From: Psilocybe azurescens
Lineage: Eukaryota; Basidiomycota; Agaricomycetes; Agaricales; Agrocybaceae
Direction: 5' to 3'
Assembly: GCA_023853785.1 (NCBI GenBank)
Contig: JAJIRX010001051.1
Span: 1-64,000 of the forward strand
Length of the DNA: 64,000 nt
Made by a program: the position numbers and the translations under genes. Shown here piece by piece: positions 45,023 to 56,550 of the stretch. The notes beneath the pieces were generated by a model, which saw only the letters and a list, made by a program, of their open reading frames with translations, made no database searches and was not told where the DNA came from. Numbering within the stretch: position 1 is the first letter of the stretch; each line of letters begins with the position of its first letter.

Positions 45023-46145
45023 TCACAAACATAATAGAATAGAAGAATTAAAAGATTCAAACGGAAGGTCCTGCCATAACGACATCCTGTGCTGCAGACG
45101 AGGGTCCAGCTGTTGCTTGATGGTCTTGAGCATTGTGGTGACGGGGTGTTGTCCGGCACCCGATCTGGATTTGCGGCCTCGGGAAGCGTTTGGTGAAATA
45201 TTGAGTCCCGTTCTTGCGGCGTTGGCGTCTACGGCAGCGGCGGCAACCAAAAGCATGTCGCGGAAAAGTTTCGAGTTGGGTGCGTGATCGTCAAGCGGGT
45301 CGATGCCGAGTACGTGGTTGTGATTGCCATGACCGTGATGACCGTGATGACCGTGACTGTGATGGACAGGAACGTGATGACCGTGACCGTGATGACCGTT
45401 GTGATCAGGGTTGACAGGGGTGGACCACGGAACATCTGGGGGTGACCGTCGTGCCGTCCGTGATGTAACGCGACTGAGATACGCTCCATCGGGCAAATCG
45501 GTGCGGGCCGGTCGCAAAGTTGTTGAAAAGGTTGGCGATGCGGCTGTACCCATACGGCGGGTTCGGGATTTCGGCAGTGACATCAGAGAGAGCTGTGGAT
45601 ACGTCGGGTTGTGAGCGCAGAAGACGGCAACGTCACGTGTCGACAATGCCCTACGTTGACATTGGCAGGGAAAATGCCGACCGTGGGGTTGAAGAAGATG
45701 TATCGATTGGCGGCGATGCGGCGAACTCCGGGGTGATCGATTGATGGTAGCGACGGAAGCGTGTCAGGGTTGATCGGAACAGGTGCAATGTTGGCAGGGC
45801 GGCGATGACAGCAGGCGCGAGGGGATGATACAGCAGAGGGAGTGTGGGTGAATGACAGAGTAGACAAGACCGTAGTGAGAGAGGGAACAGCAGCAGGAGT
45901 GTCTGGAATAGAAATGACAGAAACAGCAGGTGTGGTAGGGGCAGGACTAGAAATAGAAAAAGTAGGTTAATAGAAGAATAACTAAAAATAAAATGATCCG
46001 ACTCGTTGTCCCCAAAGAGGAAGCCGACGTTCAGGTTAGTGTCGGCCTCGGTCGGGACATCGTGTTCCGTTCAGTCAAATCAAAATCAGTGGATTCGAAA
46101 TCCACCGCCCTCGAATGGGGCGTCGAAGTCGTGGGTAGTGTCCAT
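45023..46145 (-). CDS. Accessory third ORF of the Ty3 element, His/Gly-rich
   Basis: Lies between integrase and the 3' LTR, same strand as pol. A likely start at 46,145 gives MDTTHDFDAPFEGGG. After one-base shifts it continues as EHDVPTEADTNLNVGFLFGD, then TPAVSVISIPDTPAAVPSLT, SSPRACCHRRPANIAPVPIN, RRIAANRYIFFNPTVGIFPA, MGTAASPTFSTTLRPARTDL, and TARRSPPDVPWSTPVNPDHN. A histidine-rich tract follows with many HGHH/HGHGHH units (about 45,310-45,400), then VLGIDPLDDHAPNSKLFRDM up to 45,023. A splice acceptor (TTTCTATTTCTAG) occurs near 45,950, so splicing is possible. The function is unknown. The position recalls env-like or accessory ORFs in other LTR elements, but no signal peptide or TM helix is seen; the tract suggests metal or nucleic acid binding (inference). 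Confidence 0.55.
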
Positions 46146-46254
46146 AGAAAGAATAGGAGAGAATGTCAAACAGATAATAGGTGCACAAAGAACGACAGAA
46201 AAACAGATACAGAGTGAGGGTATATATAAATGTATAATTTGAGCACAGGGGCTC

Positions 46255-47896
46255 AGCTCAAAAGAGCAACTGCGGGTCTTTATCGGGAAGTTTTCCCGTA
46301 CCCTAGGTAGCTCGGCGACCGTATCGACTCCGATAAGGTCGAGATAGGCCGTGAGCGCTGTGTCTCAGCAAGGCGCTCCGCTGGCAACCAGGTGACGTCC
46401 CGGCCTTCCACTCAATTTCGAATACGGAATCTTCTCCCGCTCCGTAGTGTGATAAAATTTTTCAATTGCCCATTCCGTGCCCCTGACGCCGTCGCTTGTG
46501 ATAATCTCATCCAGTCTTCCGGGAAATAAGCGATCGTCGTTAGGATGATGAATTCGCAGCAATGCCGCGTGAAAGACATCATGCACTCCTCTCTGCTTGA
46601 GAGAGGATGATAGGTCCAGCTTATAGGATTGATTCCCATAATCCTTAATGATTCTATATGGTCCAATATATTTTGGTATTAGCTTGCGAGCCAATCCTCT
46701 GGGATAATTAATATTCTTGGTAGATAGATAAACTAAGTCGCCTTCATGAAATGGCGATAATTGCCGTTCACGGTTAGCGTCTCTCGTTTGTTTCACTCGA
46801 GCGGCTAATATGCTGTCATGAGCTTCTATCAATGCCAATTTTTTCTGTTGTGCAAAGACCCGAACTGACGGGTATTCGTTATCTTTAGCTGAATTCCAGA
46901 TCATTGATCGCGGCATGCGCCCATTATTCAGAAAGAAGGGTGCGTATCCTGTGCTCTCAGACCGTGCCGAATTAATTGCAAATTCGATGCTTGATAACTT
47001 CGATACCCAGTCAGATTGCGTTCCGTTCACGCACTGTCTGAGCATCTGATTGATAGTGCGGTTCGCGCGCTCAGTAGAGCCGTCTGTCTGCGGATGATAC
47101 GCACTAGACATCTTAAGTTTGGTTCCCATTAAGTCATGTAAATGAGACCAGAAGATGCTTGTAAATAAAACATCTCTGTCACTGATTATGTTCTTAGGCA
47201 TCCCATGTAATTTGTATACATGTTCAAAATAAGTTCTGCGACCTGTCGAGCCGTATAGTCGGTGCGACTAGGTATCAAATGCACCATTCCGGTCAACAAA
47301 CATATTACGACGGTGATCGAATTAAACGATCCGTCCCTGTTTTTAGACTCAGGTAAGGGTCCGACAAAGTCAATTCCGATTGACTCCCAAGGAGTGAATG
47401 GTACAGGAAGCGGATTCAATAATCCGTACGGTTTTTGGTTACTGGGTTTACTCCGTTTGCATGTATCGCACGAACTACAATACGATTTAACGTCCGAAAC
47501 AAGGTCCTTCCACCATACTTGAGACCGCAGGTAGTCAGTGGTCTTAGCTGATCCTAAATGCGCAAGCATTGAGTGAGCTTCCGATATTACGATTTCACGA
47601 ATACTGCGACCCTTAGTCAGTATCTTTGGTATACAGAGCAGTGTCTGTCCCTTTTCTTTGAGGTAAATTAGACCCTCTACCACTTCAAAATTTTTGTATG
47701 CTTTAGGCTCAGTGAGAATCAGATTAAAGAATGGGTCATTTCCATATTTATTACGGATTTCTTCCAGTAAATTTATTCCTTCTATTGTGGATGAAGCGAA
47801 GTCCATTACGGCCGGAAGTTCTTGGCGAACTTCTTCTTCCGGCAATTCGATGTCCGTTTCCCTGTTTGGTAACGGAGAATTATCCTGTTGTGGCAA
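46255..47896 (-). CDS. Ty3 integrase with C-terminal chromodomain
   Basis: The N-terminal zinc-binding module is visible (AHSMLAH ... CSSCDTCKRSKP). The catalytic core follows: first Asp in WESIGIDFVGPLPESK, second in NIISDRDVLFTSIFWSHLHD, Glu in YHPQTDGSTERANRTINQML. Next come ANRERQLSPFHEGDLVYLST, LIPKYIGPYRIIKDYGN and VFHAALLRIHHPNDDRLFPG. After a frame change (about 46,420) the chromodomain-like sequence EDSVFEIEWKAG...DVTWLP appears, which in related elements directs integration to heterochromatin. A one-base deletion in the run at 47,226-47,229 separates the two long ORFs (47,186-47,896 and 46,365-47,201). Otherwise catalytically complete. Confidence 0.85.
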
Positions 47897-48208
47897 CTTC
47901 GTATGCTTAGCTGACTTCGAAGCGGTCTTAGTATTGATCGCCGTTGTCTTTTTCTCACGTTCCCGCCCTCCTTTCGTTGGACAGGGGTTTCAGAGTAAAG
48001 CGATCGCGCATCCGTGCCGCGAATTCTTTAGAAGTCTCGGCGCGTCCCGTTTCCGCAGGAAGAATGACCCTCTGCGAGTCCAGCGTGCGGGACGCGACCC
48101 TGGCCTCAATTCCCGCCAGCATGGGACACCCGTACGCGACTTCGACATCGTCGTCGACCACATCGTAGTACGTGTACTCACTGCAGCGCTCGCATAGTTC
48201 CAGGGGCC

Positions 48209-48707
48209 TCATTCGAATACATACGCGACAACGCGTCCGCCACTACGTTCTCGCTCCCGGAACGTATTCGACTTCGAAATCGAACGACGAAATCTTCTCA
48301 ATCCATCGGGCTTGTCGACCGAAAGATCCTTCTGGTTCAGTAGGTGAGTCAAACCTTTATGGTCCGTAACCCACTTGAACCGGACGCCTTGTAGGAGGTC
48401 GCGATGCCGCAGCATCGTCCTCAATTCCGGCGAGCATTTCGATCTGGTGGGTGGGGTAATTCTGCTGAGCAGAATTCAGTTTGGCGGAGTAGAATGCCGC
48501 GATTTTGGCTGTCTTCCACTCCTGTCCCTGACTCACCAGCCCGGAGACGCCCGTCGCGCATCCGTCCGTCACCATCCAGATCGTCGGTGCGTCCGTGTCA
48601 TATGTTAGGGGGACCCGATGATGATTGCGAGCTCGATCCACCATAGACTTAACATCGTCGAAGCGCCCTATGTTCCGTGAACGTCCAACGAAATGGGACC
48701 GTGTCAC
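48209..48707 (-). CDS. Ty3 RNase H domain
   Basis: Minus-strand ORF 48,357-48,707 reads WMVTDGCATGVSGLVSQGQE (first Asp) and AAFYSAKLNSAQQNYPTHQI-EMLAGIE (Glu). The next frame (48,209-48,424) gives MLRHRDLLQGVRFKWVTDHK (second Asp) and LTHLLNQKDLS, followed by a degenerate GVRVRERSGGR-like end. Broken into two frames near 48,410. Removes RNA from the RNA:DNA hybrid during reverse transcription. Continuous with the reverse transcriptase upstream. Confidence 0.75.
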
Positions 48708-49595
48708 CAGTAAGCGCGGTCAAGACACCCATAGGCACCCGAACGCCAGGTACATCGTCCGCCAGGTATCCAACCGCACCCAGAAAACCTCTCAAGAGAT
48801 CGCGATTAGTAGGCACCTTCCATGCGACGACGCAGTCGACCTTGTGTTCATCCATGCGTATACCATCATCATCCACAACGCGCCCCAATACGTGTAGTTC
48901 CCTCTGTAGGAAGCTTAGCTTTCCTTTACTCAGGTATAATTTTTCGCGTTTAAGGATATCAATTACGATTTTAACGTGTTTCACATGATCGTTCAGCGTG
49001 TCAGAATATATCAGAATGTCGTCGAGATAGACGTCCATGAATCGGCCGATGTATGGGGAGAATAGGTGATTCATTAGTGTCTGATAGGTAGCAGGTGCGT
49101 TACAGTCACCCTGCTGAACGACCAAGCTAATCATGTTTCCATCAGGTGTGGTTACTGCGGTTCCGATCGACGTCGCGCGGGATCGATTCGTATCTGCTCA
49201 TAGGCAGACTTGCCATCCAGCGACGATCGGAACTTATGCTTCGCCACCCTCCTTAATATTCCCTCAATGTCTGGCAGCGGAGACGTCATTTTCCGTGTGT
49301 TCTTATTGCGTTCACGCAGGTCAAACACGGTACGCAGCTCAGCAGGCTCATTATTCTTGCGGGGCTTAGGGATTAACAGCATAGGCACAGTGTTACCAGA
49401 AGACGTTATCTTCCAACGACCCGACTTCAAATATGCGTCTCGTTTCTCAGCCCACTGGGCCCGGAACGCCTCTGGACATCTCGACGGGCGCCAAGGGTAC
49501 GTCTTATTCACATCAATGAGAGGGATAGTGTGATTGATTACTCGTGAGAGGGGGGAGCTCCGTTTCGCCCACTTCTCTACACAGTGGTGCGGCAT
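48649..49595 (-). CDS. Ty3 reverse transcriptase
   Basis: The N-terminal ORF (49,152-49,595) has GRWKITSSGNTVPMLLIPKP, LRTVFDLRERNKNT and KFRSSLDGKSAYEQIRIDP (first catalytic Asp region). The second ORF (48,649-49,134) has QQGDCNAPATYQTLMNHLFS and the active-site box VYLDDILIYSDTLNDHVKH, then ELHVLGRVVDDDGIRMDEHK and FLGAVGYLADDVPGVRVPMG (thumb/connection). The two parts are separated by a frame change near 49,140. All expected motifs are present in order. Confidence 0.85.
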
Positions 49596-50028
49596 ATCGG
49601 TTTAGTTCTGCTCTAGCTTCACTAACAGCACTCGTGTCTAGGGTCACTCCATGTATCATAGGCTTGGTCTCTAATCCGGAAGCCATAGGAGCCGCAGTAT
49701 TGCTGCCAATCACGACCCGAGCAGGGTTCAATCCAATGCACACCGAATGTTGGTACATGAAGGGTGTACCCAGGATGAGATCGTAATTGCTGATGTTTGC
49801 GATATCAAAGGTGCGTATCGAATTTATTCCTTGATACTCAAATTTAACTTCAGTACTCGCATTTATTTTAGAACGCGATCCCTGTACTGCCAACTGTAGG
49901 GTGATTGGCTCCGCCAATGTAACCTTCTTCACCTTCAGCTGGTCTGCTAACGTAGTGGACATGAAGTCACCCAGCGAGCCTGAGTCGATTAGCGCTCGAA
50001 CTGGCTGCCCATTAATCAAAGTTTTCAC
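49513..50028 (-). CDS. Ty3 aspartic protease (retropepsin-like)
   Basis: MKTLINGQPVRALIDSGSLG shows the D-S-G active site at about 49,985. ISNYDLILGTPFMYQHSVCI is the flap/ILGxxF region. About 170 residues; overlaps the reverse transcriptase ORF by some 80 bases in another frame. Cleaves Gag-Pol. Confidence 0.8.
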   Translation of the reverse strand: MKTLINGQPVRALIDSGSLGDFMSTTLADQLKVKKVTLAEPITLQLAVQGSRSKINASTEVKFEYQGINSIRTFDIANISNYDLILGTPFMYQHSVCIGLNPARVVIGSNTAAPMASGLETKPMIHGVTLDTSAVSEARAELNRYAAPLCREVGETELPPLTSNQSHYPSH

Positions 50029-53000
50029 TATTACTGGTTTAGGTAGCAGGCGGCGCTTATCCTTTAATGCGGCCGCGTTACGTTGAAGTCCAGCGTCGAT
50101 CCACGATCTACTTGCACACCGTGTAGTTGTAAGTAATCTTTCGTTTTCATGATGGTGACATTGTAATCAACATTATTGACCATTCCTTCAGACGTAGATT
50201 GAAACAAACGATTAACTAAGGCTTTGGTTCTTGCCCACAGACCTGGTTCCTTAGCGGCGTCCTGAAATGCCTCTTTCGTTTTTGCACATAACTCGATGTG
50301 ACCTCAAATTGATCCATCTGATCGTCATACCACTTAACGACATTGAAGTTGTCGTTACCCAGGTAAGATTCAGGTAGTTTCGTAGTTTGGTTATTCTGAA
50401 TATCTTTTATCTCAATAGTTCTGTATTCCGTGTTCGAACGGTGGACTGTGCAGCTATCATTGTAATGTGAGCTGTGCGCTTTTAATACTATATTCACAAA
50501 ATCTTCTACAGGTGCTCCGATGAGTGTATTGGCTATACTACGCGTTTTGAGCCATTCCACGGTCGTTTCGCTAGGGAACGACATCTCGGCTTGCCTCGCG
50601 CACTCTTCAGCGTACCATCGGCCAACTGAGAAGAACTGGTGACGCAGCCTGTCTATGTGCAGATAGGATTCGAAGCATCTATGCTTGTCGTAGATCGCGT
50701 ATCTATTGTGTCTTGCCTTCTCCACTGCAAAGCGAGAGCTCGCACATACTGGGTAATCCTCTGTATCCCCTGGGTATGGTGTGCTTTTACGGAGTACGCT
50801 CAATTCTCTTTGCGAACAAATCTGCACCTTCGTGTTGATCAGATTTGTCGCATTCATCACCATCGTGAGTCGCATCCTTGCCATTGGTGGGGTACGTTCC
50901 CGGCTCACAAAGTTTGGATGTTTGTTCAGCGTAATGGGTAATGTAAGCTTGGTTTTTATTCATATACCGAGTGTACCAGGAAACTAAATTGGTTCTGGGG
51001 TTCTCTAGTAATCGCTTTTTAACGACTGTAACTATTTTTAAATCCATGTCCTCTATGCAGTACAACTCTGGATTGGTATTTGTAGGGTATACAGAAAATC
51101 GTACATCATCCTCAATCGCAGGGTCAGCGGTCGGATAATTGGTATGTATTCCACTCATCAATATATGTATTGAAATCTCTGTGAGAGGTTGACCAAAGGT
51201 AACCAGGTTCCTCGAGTGTGTTGAAGACCGAGAGCTCGCGCCCTCCGCTTTGCATACCATCCTCGAAGATCGAACTTGGAGTTATTCAAACGTCGTTTGG
51301 AGACGTTTATTCTGAAGTGAGTTAATCTGTCTTTGATAAGATAACTGCGACGCTTCGGATTATGTTTCACCTCAAATCGTCCGCCGTGCATTTCATTGTA
51401 TTCGTACCAATATCGCTCGTCTCCGGGATAGGTGACTATGGTGCCTAGCTGGTAAGTGATGTTCATTGCGAATGGGTCACTAATTTCATCTTGAACACAG
51501 GCCCATGGTCTCGAAATCCAGGGAGGATCGTCCCATGAGTAACTGACTGCCCCCAGAGGCATGCTCTCCAGGACCTCTATGAAGTCGCCGGAGCTGTCCG
51601 TTTTCGCGTCGTCCTCCACCGGCTGGTTCAATATTGTGAGTGGACATTCCTGGCGGCCCATTTCCTGAGTGCTTAACGCTACTTCCTTGTGGACAGTTTC
51701 TAGACATGTGTCCTTGCTCATTGCAACGGAAACATCGTCCTGACGCGAACCTTTCTGATTTCTCTTTCTCAGACAAGGTATTCCTATTTTCGCGATTGTT
51801 ATTACTTCTGTAATTATTGTTTTTACTAGTACGCGGATTGTATCTTCCTTGGGTGAAGGAGTTTCCACGAGGTTTGTTAAATGCGTTATTTCCTCTATTC
51901 TGACCATCATATCGGTTAGGTCTGTCCTCGCGGTCTCGTCGTCGGTCATGATTGTCATGCCGCTCGCGATGGTCGCGTCTACCACGATATTCGCGTCGGT
52001 CTCGATACTCGTGTCGGTCTCGATATTCGCGTCGGTCTCTAGGCTCGCGTCGGTCTCTTTGGTGCACCGATTGGCTGGGACGAGAATCGCGAGGTCGGAC
52101 ATTCTCAGAGATTTCTACTATCTCTGCACAACGTACGACTTCATCCCAGGTAGACGAAGTCTGGATGTAGGCCTTGTCTCCACAAGCCTCGTTGGATTAT
52201 TTCTGAGCTCCCTGTCCAGAATCGATTGACTAAATCGCTCTGGGTAATTGATCCAATTAAGTTGCATTGTTCTTCCAAGTAATGCACAAATTCGCTGACA
52301 CGTCTATTACCCTGTGTAGCGTTTTCGAATTTTCTACGGACTTTCTGCCTGTAATCGATCGGGAAACAATAGTTGTATAGTTCATTGTAAAAGTCTGACA
52401 TTTTCCATTTTTTCTTCATTTATTGATACTTTCTGCAGGTAGAAGTCATAAGCTCTTTTCTCCATGAAGTAAGCTAACGCCGGGATCCATCTTTTCCGGC
52501 GGAGACCGCTGTCCTCCAGGTATGATTTGCTTTCTTTTACAAATCTGTGGAATGCACGGGCATCCGTGCTTCCATCATAGGGGTAGGTTTCAGTGCTTTA
52601 GCACTTGATGACCCCTTGTTTCGGCGTTTTTGTGTTTGGAAGGCTTGACTTTTGGCTCGTCGTCTTCTGACGGCGATGACGATTCGTCGGAGCTTCGACG
52701 AGCTGTCATCTGATCCATCTGGGTCACCAGAGGATGGTTCTGAACTTGATGAAGGGCTCTCGGACGATGTAGTCGCCAGCGTTTCTTAGATTTGCGGGAT
52801 TTTTTTCTTGTAGAAGATACTTTCTTCAGTGCCGCCCCAGGAAGGATTTGGGATCAACGTCGCAGCTACCGGCCTCGCTGATAGGGGTTTTGCGCAGTTG
52901 GCATGCGTACATGTTCGGCAGTCTGGTCAAATCTTATCGCGAGGGCGTTCTGGGTAGATTAGGAGCTGTAACGAGATTTAATTGTTCCTTTCGTTTAGCT

Positions 53001-53665
53001 TTTGCCAGTTTCTCAAATTCTTTTCTTTGAGTTTGAACATCTAATTCAACGTTGGAAATACTGAGATTCCCCCATTCTCGGGGGTCAATAGTCTTACCCT
53101 TATCTTTAGAGGGTCCTTCGCCGCGTGAGCTGGAGCGCTCTCGGCGGACTTTCTTATTACGTTTAGCAATTAAATTTTGCTGTTCTTGTGTTAGGGATTT
53201 CTCGGCCTTATCAATGGCAGGATCCGTAGCTACTTCTGTGCTTATTTCATTATTGCGGCGGCGGGATGACTCGCGGCTCGTTTTGCGCTTACTTTGCACC
53301 GTGGTCCATGGACCATCATCATCAGACTCTGATTCAGAGGATGTGATATTCGGGTCGCTGTGTTCATCTGACACAAAGGGATTTTCATTATTATTATGAA
53401 TGTCCTCTACCAATACTTTGGGAGGTTCGGTAATAACCCTCTTCTCTACCTCTGCAGAGGGAGAAGACGGTCTCGACGCCGCCACGTCGCTGTATGAGCG
53501 GCGTGGGGTTTGGACGTCGGGCGCCACCGGGCTTTTAAGCTCGGGCGAAGGTACGCGGTTTCCTCCGGGGATAACACGCGATCTTAGTTGCCTAGATGCC
53601 ATAGTTAGTGATACGGACAAATAAGGTAACACGTACTGAATTTTAAATTTAGGGTTTGTTGCCAA
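50029..53665 (-). CDS. Ty3 Gag polyprotein and linker region
   Basis: Starts at 53,665 or at the inner MASRQLRSRVIPGGNRV (53,602). The N-terminal part (to 52,934) is charged and Ser-rich, with WTTVQSKRKTSRESSRRRNN and a basic coiled region. The capsid-like part (52,141-52,419) reads KMSDFYNELYNYCFPIDYRQ and RVSEFVHYLEEQCNLIG. An arginine-rich DRREYRDR repeat region follows (52,060-51,950), then a CCHC zinc knuckle CFRCNEQGHMSRNC (51,690-51,736). Downstream, 50,216-51,500 carries AMNITYQLGTIVTYPGDERY and related text of unknown role before the protease. Frame changes near 52,900-52,430, 52,140, 51,480 and 50,850 split it into several ORFs. Confidence 0.75.
51955..52065 (-). repeat. 18-bp coding repeats in gag (Arg-Asp rich)
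   Basis: About five imperfect units on the plus strand around TCGCGTCGGTCTC, encoding RDRREY-type hexapeptides just before the zinc knuckle; probably RNA-binding. Confidence 0.8.
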
Positions 53666-53791
53666 GCGTGGTTCTTCGGGTGATCAATCCAAAGAATTCC
53701 GGACGTCGAGGCGACAGTAAATAGGAGAATGCTAGTAGCGAACTAGCAAGGTTTCGGGTTGTTTTAAGAGTTGTTGTAGAAGTCAAAAATA

Positions 53792-54102
53792 TGTGACGAA
53801 AGGTAACTCCGAGTGACTATAAGTAACAAGGAGGTTGTTTCGGCACACGGTTTCTTAGAGGGAAGGAGAAAGACTGTTTTAACAACTGTATTCGCTGGGG
53901 TCTAAGCTAGTACAATAGGCCTCTTTATATACTCTATCTAATAGTCCATTGGATAGTAACAGATGCAAAGCCAAGAGTAGAATGGTAAGATAGGGGAAGT
54001 GGAATCAAATAAGGGGCGTTGACGAGAGGGGTTGAAGTCAACGCGATAAGATAAGATAATAAGAGGTAACGTGATAAGTAGGATAAGTACCGATCTGTCA
54101 CA
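53792..54102 (-). repeat. 5' LTR of the Ty3 element (311 bp)
   Basis: Direct repeat of 44,651-44,958; would carry the element promoter. Flanked outside by target duplication AAAGG. Confidence 0.97.
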
Positions 54103-54107
54103 AAAGG

Positions 54108-56284
54108 CAGTCGCTTTGACATTACCGAGATAGTATATATTATTTGTCTTCATTGATGTAGCCAAACAAATATTTTTAATTTTGGACGTGAGACTGCCTT
54201 CTAATCGTGTCCTCCTTCTATATTTGACGAGGACATATCCGAAACATATGTCAACGTGCATGCTCTGACCGGGGACTGGCGTGTCGGTTGGCTCCATAGT
54301 CCTCATCTCATCTCCGTTCTTCCTTCGATTATGACCGATAACACTGATATCACTAAAACAAATACCGTTGCACCAGGAGAGAAATAGAAGGTATCATTTG
54401 CGAACAAGGCACAGGAATCACTGGGTTAGAAGCATCGTCTCCGGTGATAGCCCAGAGGACCGTCGGAACCAAGATATGGGCGGGAGATTGGATGCTACTC
54501 GACGTAAGATAGGGAGCGTTAGGAACCAGCACCTTTATGTAATCAGCTTAGTAAGCGCCAAGCCTGGCAAAATCCCGCTTTTGAAAAATTCAAAAGTTTT
54601 TGTCTTCATAATTTTGGATAAATGTGCATTAATATTGTTATACCACCTCTTTATCAGACCCTCCATGCAATTTCTTCTTCAAATGTGCAGAGGTACTTTG
54701 GAGAAAGGTCTGATATCTACTCATCCAACTCTCTAATAATTGGTGTTTATTTGGTTATGTTATTAGAAGATCTACAAACAAATGTAAGTGTGCCTGTATA
54801 CCATTAGATAGTTAATCTGCATGTGTAGAAGTGGATTTGACATGGTCAAAAGTGTTTCAGGGTTGCTTTATGGCCGTTTTATGGCTTTTTTGGCTTTTTG
54901 TCATGACTACCTTAAGCTATAGGTCACGTGTATGTATTATATAAGTGGCAAAATATCTGGGTTGCATTTTGAAAATTTTCCGTCTGCTATTTCTCTGCAT
55001 GTTTTAAAGCTTTTTGGAGTGTTTTGGTTAAAAAAATTTCAGGTGGAAATTTTGGGATATGTATCTCATTTTGATAAAAGTTCTTTCCATAAAGTTGTTC
55101 TTTAATCTATACTACATTATTCTACCATGCCAAAAATGCATTAAGATTGTTGTTGTGGAAGCAGTTGAGGTCGCCGTCGAGAGTCATTTCTTGCTTACCT
55201 AAGGGTGCTGGTTCCTGACGCTCCCTATCTTACACTGCTTGGCTTGATACTTATCATTATCGGTGCTCGTTGTAGCCTTTTACAGAAGTCTTTCCGCAGG
55301 AGGAACGTCTTTCTCAGGAAGAGAAACATTCGTGCTCGTTTAGGCATCTGCGTCCATCCCGCAGTGGGAAACCATGCAAAAAGATTGCATACAAGCTGGG
55401 ATGGCGACGATGGTGTCTGATTTGCGAAATTTCCCCCTGATCTGTCTATTTCGTGCTCGCCTACAACGTCGGCCCCGATTATACCCCCACACAAACGCGT
55501 CCTACTGGCTGCGCATCTCTTCCACACGTCCAACTCGTTCGCTACGATATGCATGAAGAAACTACTGACTCGTAAATCTGGCCACTATCATGTCTATCGT
55601 AACATGCTGTTATCGACCTCAGCACAATACGAAATAAAATGTCGCTCCAGTTGCCGGCAGAATCAGTTTCACAATTGGTCAAGGTTAGTAACTCATTTCT
55701 GATGAATCGCCTATCGCGTTGCAGTATTAAATGCATTGCCAGCAATAAATACTATGTACATCCCCGATGCAGAACCTTATAGTCTCCGATTTGGAGGTTT
55801 GGCCCTGCCCCTTGAGACTATCTGTCAATGGATGCAGGATCTCTATGGGTTGGAGCCTGAGGCCATGGATAGTGGGATGAAATTGAGCGCTTGTCATCTG
55901 GTCAACAAATAATCACTCCACGCTCTGGATTAAAGTTCCAGAATGGGGGCGGTGACGCACACACCATGTGCATGTCCGTGACACAGTCTGCGCACTTTCC
56001 AGGATACGTAGGGATGTCTAAGGCTGATATTACTCAGTTCTGGCAGTGTGAGGCAGACGACATGGTAAGAGAATTTCTGGAACAAAAAGGTATGTCGTGT
56101 TCATGATCTTGGAGGTCGCATATCGTTATGGGCCTGCTGATGTGGGGAGGCTTTTTGTGGTATACATTGCATAGGCATCAAAGGCTTTGAGTTCAAGGCT
56201 GTGTTATATGGATCAATGGATGTATTGAATGGGTATTGCACAGTCAAGGTTTGACCTCGGACTTCGCTGTATTGGTAAGAACAG
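54108..56284. other. Stretch without a supported gene
   Basis: AT-rich in part (54,560-55,140). ORFs at 55,205-55,556 on both strands and at 55,891-56,106 lack motifs. No repeats were recognised. Confidence 0.5.
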
Positions 56285-56550
56285 TGCATCAGCAAATCTG
56301 GGAAATTCTCATTTAGCATTATTATTTGGACCTAGCAAGAAATAGCAATATATTGCAATACAAGATCATTGTAATATTATAAACCTCAGAGATTAAAATT
56401 GTTAAGCTATTATAAGACAATACAAGCAAATATATTATGAGGTCATAATATTGTAACAATCTTATAAACATTTGAATTGCTATATATTGCTATTTCTTGC
56501 TAGGTCCAAACAATAATGCTAAATGAGAATTTCCCAGATTTGCTGATGCA
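56285..56550. repeat. Foldback (inverted repeat) element with 75-bp arms
   Basis: 56,285-56,359 is the reverse complement of 56,476-56,550 with only two mismatches. The 116-bp spacer is AT-rich and its edges continue the symmetry imperfectly (ATAAGATTGTT-like against AAGATCATTGT). The arm starts TGCATCAGCAAATCTGGGAA. No target duplication was seen at the arm ends. Could be a MITE-like foldback or the source of a long hairpin RNA. Confidence 0.85.

Larger units (their letters stand above)
44651..54102 (-). mobile_element. Ty3/Gypsy-type LTR retrotransposon with chromodomain, 9.45 kb
   Basis: LTRs lie at 44,651-44,958 and 53,792-54,102. In element orientation they start TGTGACAG and end GTCACA, and a 5-bp duplication AAAGG flanks the element (44,646-44,650 and 54,103-54,107). 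Gene order on the minus strand is gag, protease, reverse transcriptase, RNase H, integrase, chromodomain: the Ty3 order. An extra ORF lies before the 3' LTR. The LTRs differ only by three single-G length changes, so insertion is very recent or both differences are sequencing errors. A short purine-rich tract (GGAGGGCG) precedes the 3' LTR. No tRNA primer site was recognised next to the 5' LTR. Confidence 0.95.

Noticed and set aside
45993..46242. Plus-strand ORFs over the Ty3 third ORF
   Set aside because: They are antisense shadows; the minus-strand frames show the conserved-looking protein text.
51849..52229. Plus-strand 126-codon hydrophobic ORF (SVSIFASVS repeats)
   Set aside because: Antisense reading of the Arg-Asp repeats of gag; not an independent membrane protein.
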